Source: Selaginella tamariscina
Lineage: Eukaryota; Streptophyta; Lycopodiopsida; Selaginellales; Selaginellaceae
Direction: 5' to 3'
DNA: 64,000 bases
NCBI GenBank assembly: GCA_003024785.1
Contig: PUQB01000677.1
Span: 1 to 64,000, forward strand
The position numbers were made by a program, and so were the translations under genes. Within the stretch, counting starts at the first letter, position 1. Each line of letters starts with the position of its first letter. Shown here piece after piece: positions 11,812 to 23,329 of the stretch. Under the pieces are notes generated by a model that saw nothing but the letters and a program-made list of their open reading frames with translations, did not search any database and was not told where the DNA came from.

Positions 11812-12101
11812 ATGCCTAAGTAGGGTCTTATCCTAAGTTTTTTAGAGTGAATACCCTAGGAATACTCGAGCAAATTTTTAAAAGCTTCCCCAAGAGACCT
11901 AAACAAACTCATTCCCTACCCCAGATGTGTCTTACACAAACTTCCTTGATAAAGGTAAGGCATCATGACTTACTCACCCTCACCCAAGAGTACAACCCCT
12001 TTAGGGCAACGTGAGGTAGCTTAATCCATGATTAACCCCTAAGGTTTTGTAAGGCCAAGTTATACCTTAGACCTAGGGTTAATACTTAGTTGCCATGACC
12101 T
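11812..12101. repeat. Diverged LTR (LTR-B), first fragment
   Basis: Sequence from about 11,812 aligns with the middle of the 1.6-kb LTR at 43,542-45,227 / 48,939-50,556. Shared stretches include AGTACAACCCCTTTAGGG, ACTAACCCCTAAGG and ACCTTAGACCTAGGG-like text. It is interrupted at 12,102 by gypsy 1 and resumes at 17,646. A short tandem repeat (GGTTTAGATGCCTAAGTAGG, twice) sits at its edge near 11,772-11,832. Confidence 0.6.
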
Positions 12102-12481
12102 TGTGCAAAGGGCAAAACCTTTAAAAAAGGGCGGAACTTTAAAATAAGGGCGGAACCTTTGAGCTGAAAGGAAGAGATTGTATTCAAGAAAGAAATGAAT
12201 ACAAAATGAAAACAAGGCTGAAGACTGGTGTTGAATGATTTTGAGAAACCTGGAATTGGAACCCTATTTATATATCTGAGGTCCTGAGGATTGTGTGGTC
12301 CACAACTGGTATGGAATGTGTGATCCACAACTAGTCTGGAACATGAATATATGCCTTGCTATTGATGGTGTAATTCAACATAAAGTATTATATGGATAAT
12401 TGGCTAACACATATGTGTGTTAGTGGAAAGGTCTTGGGTTCAAGTCATATGAAAGGCAAAAAATAATCCATGATCCTTACA
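12102..12481 (-). repeat. Gypsy 1 LTR (left, 3' LTR of the element)
   Basis: 380 bp, TG...CA ends. Contains ACCTGGAATTGGAACC and a TTTATATATCTGAGGTCCTG segment shared with the other LTR. Confidence 0.85.
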
Positions 12482-12489
12482 CTATCCCC

Positions 12490-13100
12490 TCTTCGATGAT
12501 GAGCACTACACGTCATTGGTCCAGGTTTTGCAGGATATATAAATGATGAGCACTACACGTCATTGGTCCAGGTTTTGCAGGATATATAAATGATGAAACT
12601 CGGAACAAACAAGATGATCAGGATATATCAATGATGAAACTTGGAAAACAAGATGATCCCCCCCTTGATGACGAGCACACGACGTCACTGGTCCAAGTTT
12701 TGCAGGAACAAAACAAACAAGATGATCCCCCCTTCAATGATGGAACTCGGAACAAACAAGATGATCCCCCCTTCGATGACGAGCACCAAGATGATCCCCC
12801 TTGATGACGAGCACCACGTGTCATTGGTCTAGGTTTTGTAGGAACTCAAAACAAACAAGATGATCCCCCTTGATGACAGCACCGCGTCACTGGTCCAAGT
12901 TTTGCAGGAACACGAAACAAACAAGATGATCCCCCCTTCAATGATGGAACTCGGAACAAACAAAGATGATCCCCCCTTCGATGACGAGCACCACGTGTCA
13001 TTGGTCTAGGTTTGTAGGAACTCAAAACAAACAAGATGATCCCCCCTTTGATGACGAGCACAGCGTCACTGGTCCAGGTTTTACAGGATATCGATGATGG
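12490..13100. repeat. Irregular minisatellite in the 3' region of gypsy 1
   Basis: Units of about 50-80 bp combine GATGATCCCCCCTTCGATGA, CGAGCACCACGTGTCATTGG and TCCAGGTTTTGCAGGAAC, separated by AACAAACAAGATGATC. They are repeated roughly eight times with indels. The array replaces the end of the integrase reading frame. Confidence 0.85.
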
Positions 13101-16100
13101 AACTCGGACAAAATAATGAAGCTGACCATGAACAAGTGAAGCTGACCATGAACAAGATGTCCGGATGGTGGTCTCTCGATGATGCGAAATGGGGCCCAAG
13201 CGTTGATAGTCCAACTTGTCATAGGGACATGTGGTTGGCCAATGACGCCGGAGGAGCCACACTTGGTCATCAACTGTGAATGTTGGAGGAGAGAAACGGG
13301 AACGATCAATACTTGTTGCAAATCCCGAGTGCATTGAAGATGATGCTGCACTTCTTCATGGACCTGTTGGACATGATCATTGGAGCAGTGGTAAGGCAGG
13401 AACCATGGGCAAGCTGTAGGACCAGGAGAATGAACACTAGAGAATGCGAAAAAATGGCAACACACCTATGGATGAGTGTGCCGTGTTGTTATATGTGAAC
13501 TTAGTAGCAGGAAGGAGATCGACCCAATTATCTTGCAGATGAGAAATGAAACACCAGAGATATTGTTCCAGAGTCTGAATCGTGCACTTGTTTGGCCATC
13601 TGTTTCAGGATGATGTGCAGTTCCCGGTGATACGTAGCCGATCTAGGAATCTCTGCCAGAATGCCAAAGTGAAATGGGGACCTCGATCAGTGACAAGGTC
13701 ATCAGGAAGACCATGAAGACGGAACACCTCCCAGTACACCAGATCTGCAGCACAGGACCCGAACATGTCTTGTTGCAAGGAACAAAGTGCGCCATCTTAG
13801 AGAACCGATCAACAATGACTAGGACAGCATTAAACCCTCTAGAAGGCAGTAAATCAGTGAGGAAATCCATGGTGATGGAGGATCATGGCTACTGATGAAA
13901 GAGGTTGTAGTAGTCCAACTGGTCGATGACGAGGAAGTTTTGTACGCTCGTGTCACAAGATCGCACAAATTTCAACATACATGCGAAGCCGAGGCCACCA
14001 AAAACACACTATACCAGCTCGATCGTCTTTCGAATGCCAAAATGTCCTGCAACTATGTTGTCATGGCAATGTTGGATAGCTCGCAACCTCAGTTCTCCGT
14101 CTGGAACATAGATTTGGATGTGGTGATACAGCAACCCATTATGAAGACGGAAAGCAGCATAATCTCGTAGTTGTGACCCTGAAAACAATGACTGAACTTG
14201 TCGAACATGTGCAAGGACATCACGAGCAAACTCGTCTTGAGGAAGACTTTCTCATATTAGATCCAAAACGAAGTGTCAACTGGAGCAGAAGAACGGGAAA
14301 GCGCGTTCACAAATGCGATGAGATAAAGCATCTGCTTTGCCATTTAAACGACCAGGACGATGAATAATCACGTATCGAAACCGGGACAAAGACTGTGCCC
14401 ATCGTGCCTGATGCCGATTGAGAACTCGTGTTGTTGCCCAGTACTGGAGGTTTTGTGATCACAATACACCTTAACCACATGCGGAAAACCTTCAAGGAAT
14501 CTGTGCCACTCCTCAAAGGCATCAACAATCGCCAATAGCTCCTTATTGTAGACATCGTAGTTGATCTCAGGTGCAGTAAACTTACAGGAATGGAAAGCAA
14601 TGGGATGAAGAAGATGATCTGGACCTTCCTGGGACAACACTCCACTAATAGCGATGTCAAAGGCATCAGCTTCCACGAATATGGCTTCGCAAGGTCAGGA
14701 TGAATAAGAATAGGTGCCGAGGTGAACGCCTTCTTTAGGAATTCGAACGCATCCTCAACCTTAGAGGACCAGAAAATGGAACATCCTTGCTAGTCAACTT
14801 CGTCAATGGCAATGCAATCTTGGAGAAATCCCAAACGAAACATCGATAGAAGTTCTCAAACCCGAGGAAACATCAAACGTTATGAATATTTGATGGTCTC
14901 TCCCACTCCAATACAGTCCGGACTTTTGCAGGATCCATATGAACACCTTCAGCTGAAATGATGTACCCTAGGATCGACAGACTATTGACTGAAAGAGCAC
15001 TTCTTCAACTTGGCAAACAAGTGGTGGCTGAAGCTTCTCCAAGACTAACCGTACATGCCGTTCGTGTTCTTCTCGAGTTTAAAAATATCAGGATGTCGTC
15101 TAGGTACATGATGACAAACAAATAAGAAGTCCAAATATCGTTAGCCATTGGAAAACAGCAGGTGCATTTGTCAGGCCAAACGGCATTACTACGTACTCGA
15201 AATGTCCGTAGCGTGTACGGAAGTTGTTTTCCACTCGTCCCCTTCTCAATTCGGATGAGATTGTACGCTCCTCTTAAATCGATCTTTGTGAAGTACGGGC
15301 ACCAGAAAGATGCTCGAGCATGTCGGAGACAAGCGGGAGAGGATACTTGTTTGGAATGGTGACCTTATTCAGATCCGTAGTCCACCACGAGCTAGAGACT
15401 TCCATCCTTCTTGAAAAACAAAGAATACTGGGCACCAGCCGATGATCGCGAATGTGGATAAATCCGGTGACAAGATTCTCCTCAATGTATTTCCTCAATG
15501 TCTCCAACTCTGGTGAGAGACGTAATGGGACGGAGGACGGCTGCTTACCCTCAATGAGATCGATAGGACAGTCGTACTCACGGTGCGGTGGCAAGGCAGA
15601 AGCTTTCTTTTTGTCAAAGACGTTGCGAAATCACCATACTACTTTGTAAGGCAGGGAGGAACAGAAACATCCTTAACAGAGCAGGGATAGACTTGATCGC
15701 AAACACGGACTGGGTCATGTCGGCTATCTTTCTTGAATTGCTTCAAGGTGATATGTGAAACTTGAAGCAGAGGAGGAACTAGAACAGAATTGGAATCAAA
15801 GAGTGTGGCCAGAGTTGAAACAGCTGGGAAACTGTTCATGAAACATTCTTTCCATCCAGATCCACCAACTCGATCCATAGCAAACCAAGGATAATCATAG
15901 AGTCCGAAATAAAAACAACACTGAAGGAGATGTTGCACACAGCACCGTAAGCAACGACCTTAACAAACTCTATGTCATTTATTACCACTCTAGATTTGAT
16001 ATCTCATCCATTAACGACCCATATAGAACCAGAAGTCTTCAAAGGATGTAGACGAATCCCATGCTTGACAGCAAAATTTTTGTCGATGAAATTTGCGTTC

Positions 16101-16210
16101 GCTCCGCTATCCACCAAAGCTTTACCAGAGAACTCTACCTCTGGCATCTTTAGCTGCACCGGAACATGGAACGACTTGCACACCTTCGTGGATGGAATGG
16201 ATCCAAGATG
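12846..16210 (-). pseudogene. Gypsy 1 pol: protease, RT, RNase H, integrase (broken)
   Basis: From high to low coordinates: aspartic protease with ALVDSGANANFIDKNFAVKHG (about 16,065-16,130). RT has [52 protein letters not shown] and the YLDD box (about 15,060-15,594). RNase H has PIAFHSCKFTAPEINYDVYN and KELLAIVDAFEEWHRFLEG (14,368-14,676). The integrase segment is [26 protein letters not shown] (13,643-13,870), with a C-terminal VWLLRRHWPTTCPYDKLDYQ near 13,200. Many frameshifts and stops. No chromodomain could be read; the minisatellite occupies its expected place. Confidence 0.85.
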
Positions 16211-16481
16211 AGGAAGGGAAGATATTTTGAGTGAAGAGCCTTGAGGAACATGAGTTGTTCCACGGCAATCCAGTCGGACGGCTCCTATTCGGGCTGAATC
16301 TTCTTGTTTCTCGTTAGCACAGCAAGGGCCACTTCACGAGCTTGCTTTGGACGTTGAGACAATTCTCCAGCTTGTGATACAGGTCCCCACAGTACAGACA
16401 AAGCTTGTACTGAGTCTATTCTGGCGTTTGGTTGGCAAAAGCTTGCCTCAATGTGATCACCCAATTCCATCGGGGATGGTT

Positions 16482-17181
16482 CTACTGAGGAAGATGATGG
16501 ATTAGCAGATGAAGAAACAGGACTAGAGAAATGGAAGAAGACGACACCGAGAAGAAAAAAGGATGCCGACATTCTTGTTTTCGCTCGATTAACCAGTTGT
16601 CACAACGGATTGCCAACTCTATCATGCTGGTGAGGATTTCCAAAACAGCAAAATTCAGCAACATGTCTTTGATCTCGTCCTGCAATCCCGACAAGAAAAC
16701 CTCCTTGAGAGCACGATCTCCCCAGGTGACATCACAAGCAAAGAGTTGGAACTTCAACGCGTACTCTGCTACCGACATACCCCCTTGGTGAAGCTGGCAG
16801 AGTTTGGTGATGGCAGCACTCTCACGATCCGTCACTGAACATTGCCGTGAACCGTTCCACAAACTCCTCAAAATTCCCAAGGATCGGATCATTGTTCTCC
16901 AGCAAAGCTGAGAACCACGAAAAAGCAGAACCGGAAAGCGACCCAATCAATCCGACCTTAATAGGTTCTGTGCTGTAGCACCTCGATTGCATCACGATCC
17001 GCAGACGAACTTGATTGAGAAAACCTCGGAACTTCAATCGGGTACCATCGAACTTTTCGGGCATGTTGATCTTCGGCTTTGGAGAATTTGCATGCTGTTG
17101 GAGCTGATCATTCTCCAGGTGTAGTTGTTTGATCTGCTGCTGGAGGGCAGCAGCTTGCTCACAAAGAGCATGCTCGGACAT
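16482..17181 (-). pseudogene. Gypsy 1 gag (broken)
   Basis: Two overlapping frames give a retrotransposon Gag. The N-terminal part is MSEHALCEQAAALQQQIKQL, a coiled-coil-like start followed by INMPEKFDGTRLKFRGFLNQ. The second is a capsid-like region (AEYALKFQLFACDV, LKEVFLSGLQDEIKDMLLN). A single frameshift near 16,830 separates them. A clear CCHC knuckle is not seen downstream. Confidence 0.8.
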
Positions 17182-17294
17182 GATGAGTCGAAGAATAAAA
17201 TCAAAAGAAAGAAAGAAAGAAAGAAAATGGGATCAATGACAAGCGGGAGCAAAAGCTTGTCACTACCTCAGAATCATTCAAACTATCACGACAT

Positions 17295-17645
17295 TGTGCA
17301 AAGGGCAAACCTTTAGAACAAGGGCAGAACCTTTGAGTTGAAATGAGGAAATTGTATTCAAGAGAGAAATGAAGAAACACAAGGCCAAAGACTAGTGTTG
17401 AATGATTTTGAGAAACCTGGAACTGGAACCTTGTTTATATATCTGAGGTCCTGAAGATTGTGTGGTCCATAACTGGTCTGGAATGTGTGGTCCACAACTG
17501 GTCTGGAACATGCGTATATGAATATACGCCTTACTATTGATGGTGTAATTTAGGATCCAAGATCATATGGACAAGTTGGTTAACACATATATGTGTTAGT
17601 GGAAAGGTCTTGGGTAAAGGCAAAAAATAATCCATGATTCTTACA
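17295..17645 (-). repeat. Gypsy 1 LTR (right, 5' LTR of the element)
   Basis: 351 bp. Same ends and internal blocks as 12,102-12,481, with several small deletions relative to it. Confidence 0.85.
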
Positions 17646-18186
17646 ATTAACCCCTAAGGTTTTGTGAGGCCAGGTTATACCTTAGACCTAGGGTTGAGGT
17701 TGTCATAAGAAAGCCCCTAGTAAATATAAAAAAACTTCTACTAACGAACTTAACGTTGTTCGACCCTTGAATATGTTCACACATCTCTAAGAAGAACACC
17801 CCACACTCACTTATGAAACATAACTTCCCTTGAGCAAATGTCTAAGAGAACACCCCACACTCACTTATGAAACATAACTTCCCTTGAGCAAATGTCTAAG
17901 AAGAACACCCAACTCACTTATGAAACATACTTCCCTTGAGCAAATATCCAAGGCTAACACTTAATGTGAGCATAAGCACGCATGCTTGCCATGATATTCA
18001 ACACCTCAACATTAATCCCATGGCACTAATTAATCCCTTGGATGCGGCTTACTCGGACACAATAATGTAGATTTGCCAACACTAAAGGTTGTTTTACCCT
18101 TAAGGTGTGATGTACCTTTACATGTTGAAAGTTAAAACGGCACAATAGGAGTTGTATCTTGACAAACAAGTTTAAGTTTGCACTAG
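17646..18186. repeat. LTR-B, second fragment, with internal 57-bp triplication
   Basis: Continues LTR-B after gypsy 1. The text aligns with 56,350-56,790 and, more distantly, with the 1.6-kb LTRs. A unit containing AACACCCCACACTCACTTAT and CTTCCCTTGAGCAAATGTC occurs three times at about 17,788-17,945. It ends at ACTAG (18,182-18,186), where the 13.1-kb element begins. Confidence 0.65.
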
Positions 18187-18214
18187 TATGCACGTTGTAA
18201 CTAAAATGGGCATG
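18187..18214 (+). repeat. Left terminal inverted repeat of the 13.1-kb element
   Basis: TATGCAC followed by GTTGTAACTAAAA and TGGGCATG. It matches the reverse complement of 31,304-31,325 over 21-22 positions with one inserted A. The outermost bases differ between ends, so the exact terminus is uncertain by a few bases. Confidence 0.6.
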
Positions 18215-18656
18215 ATACATGAAAGTGGGAATAAAATAAAAATTAATACTAATTTAATTATTATTAATTAATCATTTAATTAATATGTAATTAAGCCTTA
18301 AATATTAATTAATTAATTAATTAATCATTCAATAACCTTACTTAGTAAGGAATCCTAAACTATCTTAGAATATTCAATTATTCTAAAAAATAGTTTATAA
18401 TAATGAAGAAATACTATCAAACATAATTACAAATGAAATCATTCCTTATCAACATGTTAATTTATTTATAAATACTTTCTTCCTAACCATACAGAGAAAT
18501 CTCCTCATTTTGTCTAAATCATCACTCTCCGGATTAATCAAATCATTTTGGTCAATATCTTAATTGTTGCCACCACCTAATACCTCACGAATGCAATTGG
18601 GAGTTGCCATTCTTGTTAATACATAAGATGTAATAAGACCAGGTCTGCATAAAGGC
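18215..18656. other. AT-rich left arm of the 13.1-kb element
   Basis: No gene. Repeated AATTAATTAATT and TTAGAATATTC-like text; similar AGAATATTCT palindromes occur in the right arm near 31,190-31,240. Confidence 0.5.
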
Positions 18657-19845
18657 TCATCTAAAGAATGACGTTCCCTTAAGAATAATATTATAAAGCG
18701 CCCGGTTGCTATCCTTCATTTTATAAAATTCAAAATCACGAGAAAGAAAAGCTTCAGGAAATGTATGATACGGTGGATACTGCTCACAAAAATTTTCGAG
18801 ATTCTTCTTTCTGAGGCACGTATCCAAGTAGTTCACTAGCTCATCCATGATATCGGTATCAGAATATGGATCGAAAGTGATTGGATGAATACAAGCAATG
18901 TTTTGGTTGAGCATAGCCTTCTGAGGAGAGTCGTCTACTACTAAGATATGTGCATTCTTCATTATCCTTAAGCGACTGATCTCCCCATGAGTCCCAATTA
19001 TTCTTTCATTCTTGAAGAAGTATGGCTTGCTTTCCTTTCTTATATTGTGAAATTCGAGAGGTTTATAACACATTCGCTGGTCAAAAATCCAATCTTTACG
19101 AATCACCTCTTCTGCAACACTACAATGTTTCTTAAGCAAATTCAACAGCGGTGTTAAGTTATGAATCTGCATGCATGACCAAATCCCCACAAGCGCACCC
19201 ATCTCCTTAAGCTTTTGAAAGAGACGATCCAACCCTGGACGAAAAATAATATCATATCGAAATTTACCATGACAAGGAATGAAATCTCCTTGTTTGATTT
19301 CTTTTTTCCTATCCTCGGGCCTTTGTCGATGAAGCAGAACACCATTGACATCCAACAACACAATATGGCCATGAGTAACATGAGATAGCGTTGCCTCTTG
19401 AATACTTTGCAAATCACTTGTTTGCTCCCTTTCACATTTATCCGTTGCCACTATCTCGTTGCCTATCCCTTCATCATTTAATTGTACATCATCCTTACAA
19501 GATTCAGATATTGCATGCGCTGAAGAAATTGATTTCGGAACTGAAGCCAATAAAAATGATGATGAAAAAACTGAAGTGGCCCCCATGGTAACGATGTTTT
19601 GAGCTGCATTATTATCCATTTCCTGCATGAACTCTGTCATTCTGACATGTGGCACAAGAAATTGTCGCCAAACCCCTCTCTTACCTCATGCCAATGCTGA
19701 AAATCCATGTTCTCAATTGTTTCATTACATCTGCAAAATGATAATTAGCTGACCTTAAAATTATCAAGGTATATTATTTACCTTGTTAATGTGTGACCCA
19801 TGTTTGAACTAAAAGCTTCATTAATCCTTGAGAATTTATTTTCTG
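18657..19845 (-). CDS. FCP1/NIF-like HAD phosphatase domain protein (cargo gene)
   Basis: The main exon (ATG at 19,638-19,640, stop at 18,657) encodes about 327 residues. After a low-complexity N-terminus come HIVLLDVNGVLLHRQRP (HAD motif I), FRPGLDRLFQKLKEMGALVG with IWSC (motif II region), and HILVVDDSPQKAMLN (motif IV, the DD pair). These are hallmarks of the FCP1 homology domain, which dephosphorylates Ser/Thr targets such as the RNA polymerase II CTD. Motif I is DVNGV rather than DxDGT: the second aspartate, the usual acid/base, is Asn, as in some plant FCP1-like proteins, so activity may be altered. Upstream exon candidates are 19,784-19,845 (NKFSRINEAFSSNMGH) and about 19,690-19,735 (CNETIENMDFQHWHE), with plausible GT donors. 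The frame is intact, unlike its neighbours. Confidence 0.75.
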
Positions 19846-19911
19846 TACAAATATAAAAGAAATATACAAAAATGCCTTATGTTACACTCATTTACAACTA
19901 TTCGTCACTCT

Positions 19912-22900
19912 AACAATTCATTAACAATTCTTCTTCGCTATTACCTTCTGAGTGAGGCGAAGAAGGTCTAAGCCGCTTGTGAGATGGTTCAAGATCTTCT
20001 GCATCTTCTATTGATGTTTCCATGGGTAATGGAGTGTGCGAATGTTCTGTACTCCTCGAGATAACTTCCGGTCTAATATCTGATTGAAGTTCGTCCTCAG
20101 ACTCCGACATTGAACCAGATTCGTCTTCAGAGCTATCGCACTTATCTGGAGGGAACTTTCTCAAATACTCCTTTATGGATTCGTTGGGGTACTCAGTTGA
20201 GAACCTATCTATCCACTTGTTCAGGTCCTCAACCATGGTCTTATCCTTTTCAACGGCAAATACACATGTATGCCGAAGGTAACACTCCTTCAAGACGGAC
20301 CCCCTAGTGCAGTAGTCAAAAACCCACGCATCACTGTGAGGACCCCCTGATCAAGTTGACGATGCTCCGTGCCGCTTGACTGTGATGTTTGGATAACGTA
20401 CATTGCCGAATACGTCACTCTCCTATCGGTGTATCGGATGGAGGTTCAGGGCCGTTGGAGTGCAAACAGATGCCTGGCCAGTCATTTGGAAGTTTGAAAT
20501 GTTTGGCGCATTCCTAACAACCAAGTGAACAACCGAATCAATGCACTTCGGATCAGCATCATTCATATAAAATCCTGTCCAACGATGTTTATTCCTCTTG
20601 GCAAAGGAGAAGGCAAAGGTATCGGTGACATGAGCAAGAATCAAGAAATAAATACCTGAAAACGTAGATATAGTCAAGAGTGCAAGTATGAATTCAATAA
20701 TAAATACCTTCTTTGTACATGCTTGCACGGCTAAGTTTCTCCACCAAATCCTCTAGTGTCCTGTCTGTCGAAGGATTTTTTGACACCCGCCGATCCATCA
20801 CGAACAATTGAAACGGTTTCCTACAAGCAGTGATGTACCCCATAAAGTCTCCGAATCCAACAACAAACATCTGTAGGGCTTGTCGTGATTCGTAGCATCC
20901 TCCTTTATAAGGTTCAACTCGGTTCTCCGCTGCTGAAGGACTGCCATAAGAGAAGGCGTCATGCAATGTTCTCCTTTTTGGCGTTGGCGTGCAATAGATT
21001 CTTGCCCAGATCTTCCGATTGATTCACCCATTCGACAAGCATATCATCGTTTGTCACATGCAAATATTTGCTGACCTCTTCGTATGTTGAAGCGAAATCC
21101 AACCCAGTTTGTGGCAGTGTATTCCCAACCACTCCTTGAAGTGCCTGACCGTCTTCAACTCCATTGCCTTGAGATGAAAAGGAGAGGTGGGCTGCTGTTG
21201 TTAATTGTAATTTGCCATCAATCACCAAATCAGCCAAGACTTCCATCTCCTCCATCGTTGTTCCATTTAAAGGCTTCAACCATGTGAGCTTGAAATCGTT
21301 GTCTACATCCTTTATAGATTGAACAGACTTAGCCTTCGGCGTCTTACTGGGTTTCTTTGCAGACTTCTCTGAGGGCTCCACTTCACTTGTCTGCTTCTTC
21401 TTCAGTGTTCCTTTTGCAAAGGATTCCATAATCCCCAACCATTTCAAAAGATCCTATCCTCGGGACAAGAAATCAACATCATCAGAAAGGATGTTTCCTT
21501 CCCGCCCACCTGGGCAAAATCAACTGCTACAATTTCTTCAACTCTCTGAGGAAAAGACAGATTAATATACCGGCGAGATAAATCCCGCCCAAACAATTTG
21601 CTTACCCGGTATTCCGCAGATTGTGTATTCCCTGCGGTAGCTCTTTGTGGTCGCTGAAGAGATTCCCACACGGCTCGCGTGTGTTTAACTTCTCCCATAT
21701 TTTGCTGTTGTAGTGGTTGGTGTCTGCAGCGTCCCATTCCGCCGATAACTTATGGTACTGCTCGATTGTGAGATTCGGCTTCGCTAAAAACGCCGATCTT
21801 TTCGTCAGCTTCTCACGGGTATGCTCGGAAAGTTTTGTTGCCATCGTTCCTTTGTTGTGTTCGTCGAGAAGTCGTTGGGCTGCCGTTATTGTGTGCTGGC
21901 CACTAATGATGTAGTACTTAACTGATTTTCTATTCTCCGTCTGAACTTCCTCATTTGTTCCGGTGTTGTGATCCACACTTTGTCAGCGCCTTTGTTCTCT
22001 CGTAGTATGCGCACAAAACAGCATTATGTGGAACGGTGTAAGAATTGTCGTCCTTCATCTTCTCCATGAGCTCAGCTACACGTTCCTGATTGAGTGGCCT
22101 GTAATTGAAGTTTGGGTTGACGCTGCAATTAACCCTACACTGGTAAATCTATCATCCAACATCATTTCCTTGTGGCTTATTGCAGCATGGACGCCACAGG
22201 TGCAGCTGACAAAACGACTAATGATTTTCTTCTACGATCCGAATCAACATGTGTGATCCCCGATTGATGCTGTTCTAGTTCTCGGCACACTCTTCCAGCT
22301 CCCGAAATTCTAAGCAAATTGAACGTGATCTGTAAAACCTGAGACCAAGCCACCCTCTCAATCTCCTTTATGATGTCGCTGTGTTCTTCTTCAATGTGAA
22401 GAGGGACGATTGCTCCACTTGCTGATTTTCTGTATTGTGAAGCAATATCTCCTGACAATACACCTACTCGATGAGTCTGAAGATCTTCGAAGTAGACATC
22501 CAGATGGATCCCCTCCATAGATGGGCTTTCGTTGAGTTGAAGAAGAACTCCAAGGTCAACATCATTAGTGAACACGTGAACGTCATTATCCACAAGTCGA
22601 CAAAACCACCCGAAATTAATGTTGTAACTGGCGACCTCTGGATCCGAGAACGTGACATTGGATGGAACAAGGCATATGTGTCGAGCATCGTCAATCTGGG
22701 TTCACAGCATGCTTTCGGATGCTTGACTAGCACACTTTCCATTGTTTTGCTTGTCCATGCGATGTGACAGAGGTTAGTTTGACAGCAACCATGGTTGTTC
22801 CAATGCGCTTCCCGTTTAGTTTGAAATATGGCCAAGTTGATTCCAGAATCCCCCTGCCCATCTCTTCTCCTGCTCTCGTCTTTAATGTCACCTCAATTCC

Positions 22901-23031
22901 ACATCTGAATACAAAAATGATTAGTTCAAGCACATATCCGAGTATAACAGATTTTATTTTAATTCTTACCCAGAATTTGACGACGACTCCATACTAATGA
23001 CTCGATCTCCTTGTTTAATTAAATCGTCCTT
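19912..23031 (-). pseudogene. ParB-like plus DNA methyltransferase-like gene, multi-exon, degenerate
   Basis: From high to low coordinates: an exon at 22,970-23,031 (LIKQGDRVISMESSSNSG) flanked by a CAG acceptor and GTAAGA donor. A long N-terminal region of unknown fold follows (RGILESTWPYFKLNGKR; VTFSDPEVASYNINFGWFCR; 22,180-22,910). Then a ParB/Srx-like segment has RPLNQERVAELMEKMKDD (about 22,050-22,110) and YYIISGQHTITAAQRLLDEH (about 21,855-21,915). A basic linker (SEKSAKKPSKTPKAKS) comes next. The end resembles an N6/N4-type methyltransferase: VMDRRVSKNPSTD, FAKRNKHRWTGFY, and DAWVFDYCTRGSVLKE with VFAVEKD (motif I-like; 20,220-20,340), then an acidic tail. No (D/N)PP(Y/F/W) motif IV is readable. 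Several stops and frameshifts are present, some possibly introns. Domain calls are by motif only. Confidence 0.5.
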
Positions 23032-23329
23032 CTGCAAAATAATACACTATGAATACAAATCATATAAAAACGCACACACACTTGTATAAACCCGAATATA
23101 CAAAAATAATACACAGAGAGAAGTAGACGGAATTAACTGTCCAAAGCTCACATTTGTGCTAGTGCAAAAGAAAGATAACATTTCGTTTTAGAACCACCAC
23201 AAATGTGAGCTCTGGACAGTTTTACATAGTTCCTAGCTTTTACTCGAAATATTATGATAAGATGATAAAAGTAAATAAAATGAGATATGCAACTTATATA
23301 TACTAATACACATATATATTCACATGGAA

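Larger units (their letters stand above)
12102..17645 (-). mobile_element. Gypsy 1: Ty3/gypsy LTR retrotransposon, degenerate
   Basis: Two LTRs (12,102-12,481 and 17,295-17,645) begin TGTGCAAAG and end TTACA on the plus strand and are about 85-90% alike by eye. Gag, protease, RT, RNase H and integrase blocks run on the minus strand from right to left, the Ty3/gypsy order. A purine-rich tract reading AAGAGGGGATAG on the minus strand abuts the left LTR. No matching 5-bp target duplication is visible. Instead about 55-70 bp of LTR-B is present on both sides (12,029-12,097 and 17,646-17,700). The element is absent from the right duplicate. Confidence 0.85.

Noticed and set aside
740..12000. Calling the gene-fragment cluster a Helitron
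   Set aside because: No convincing 5' TC / 3' hairpin-CTRR pair could be fixed by eye; left as a hypothesis.
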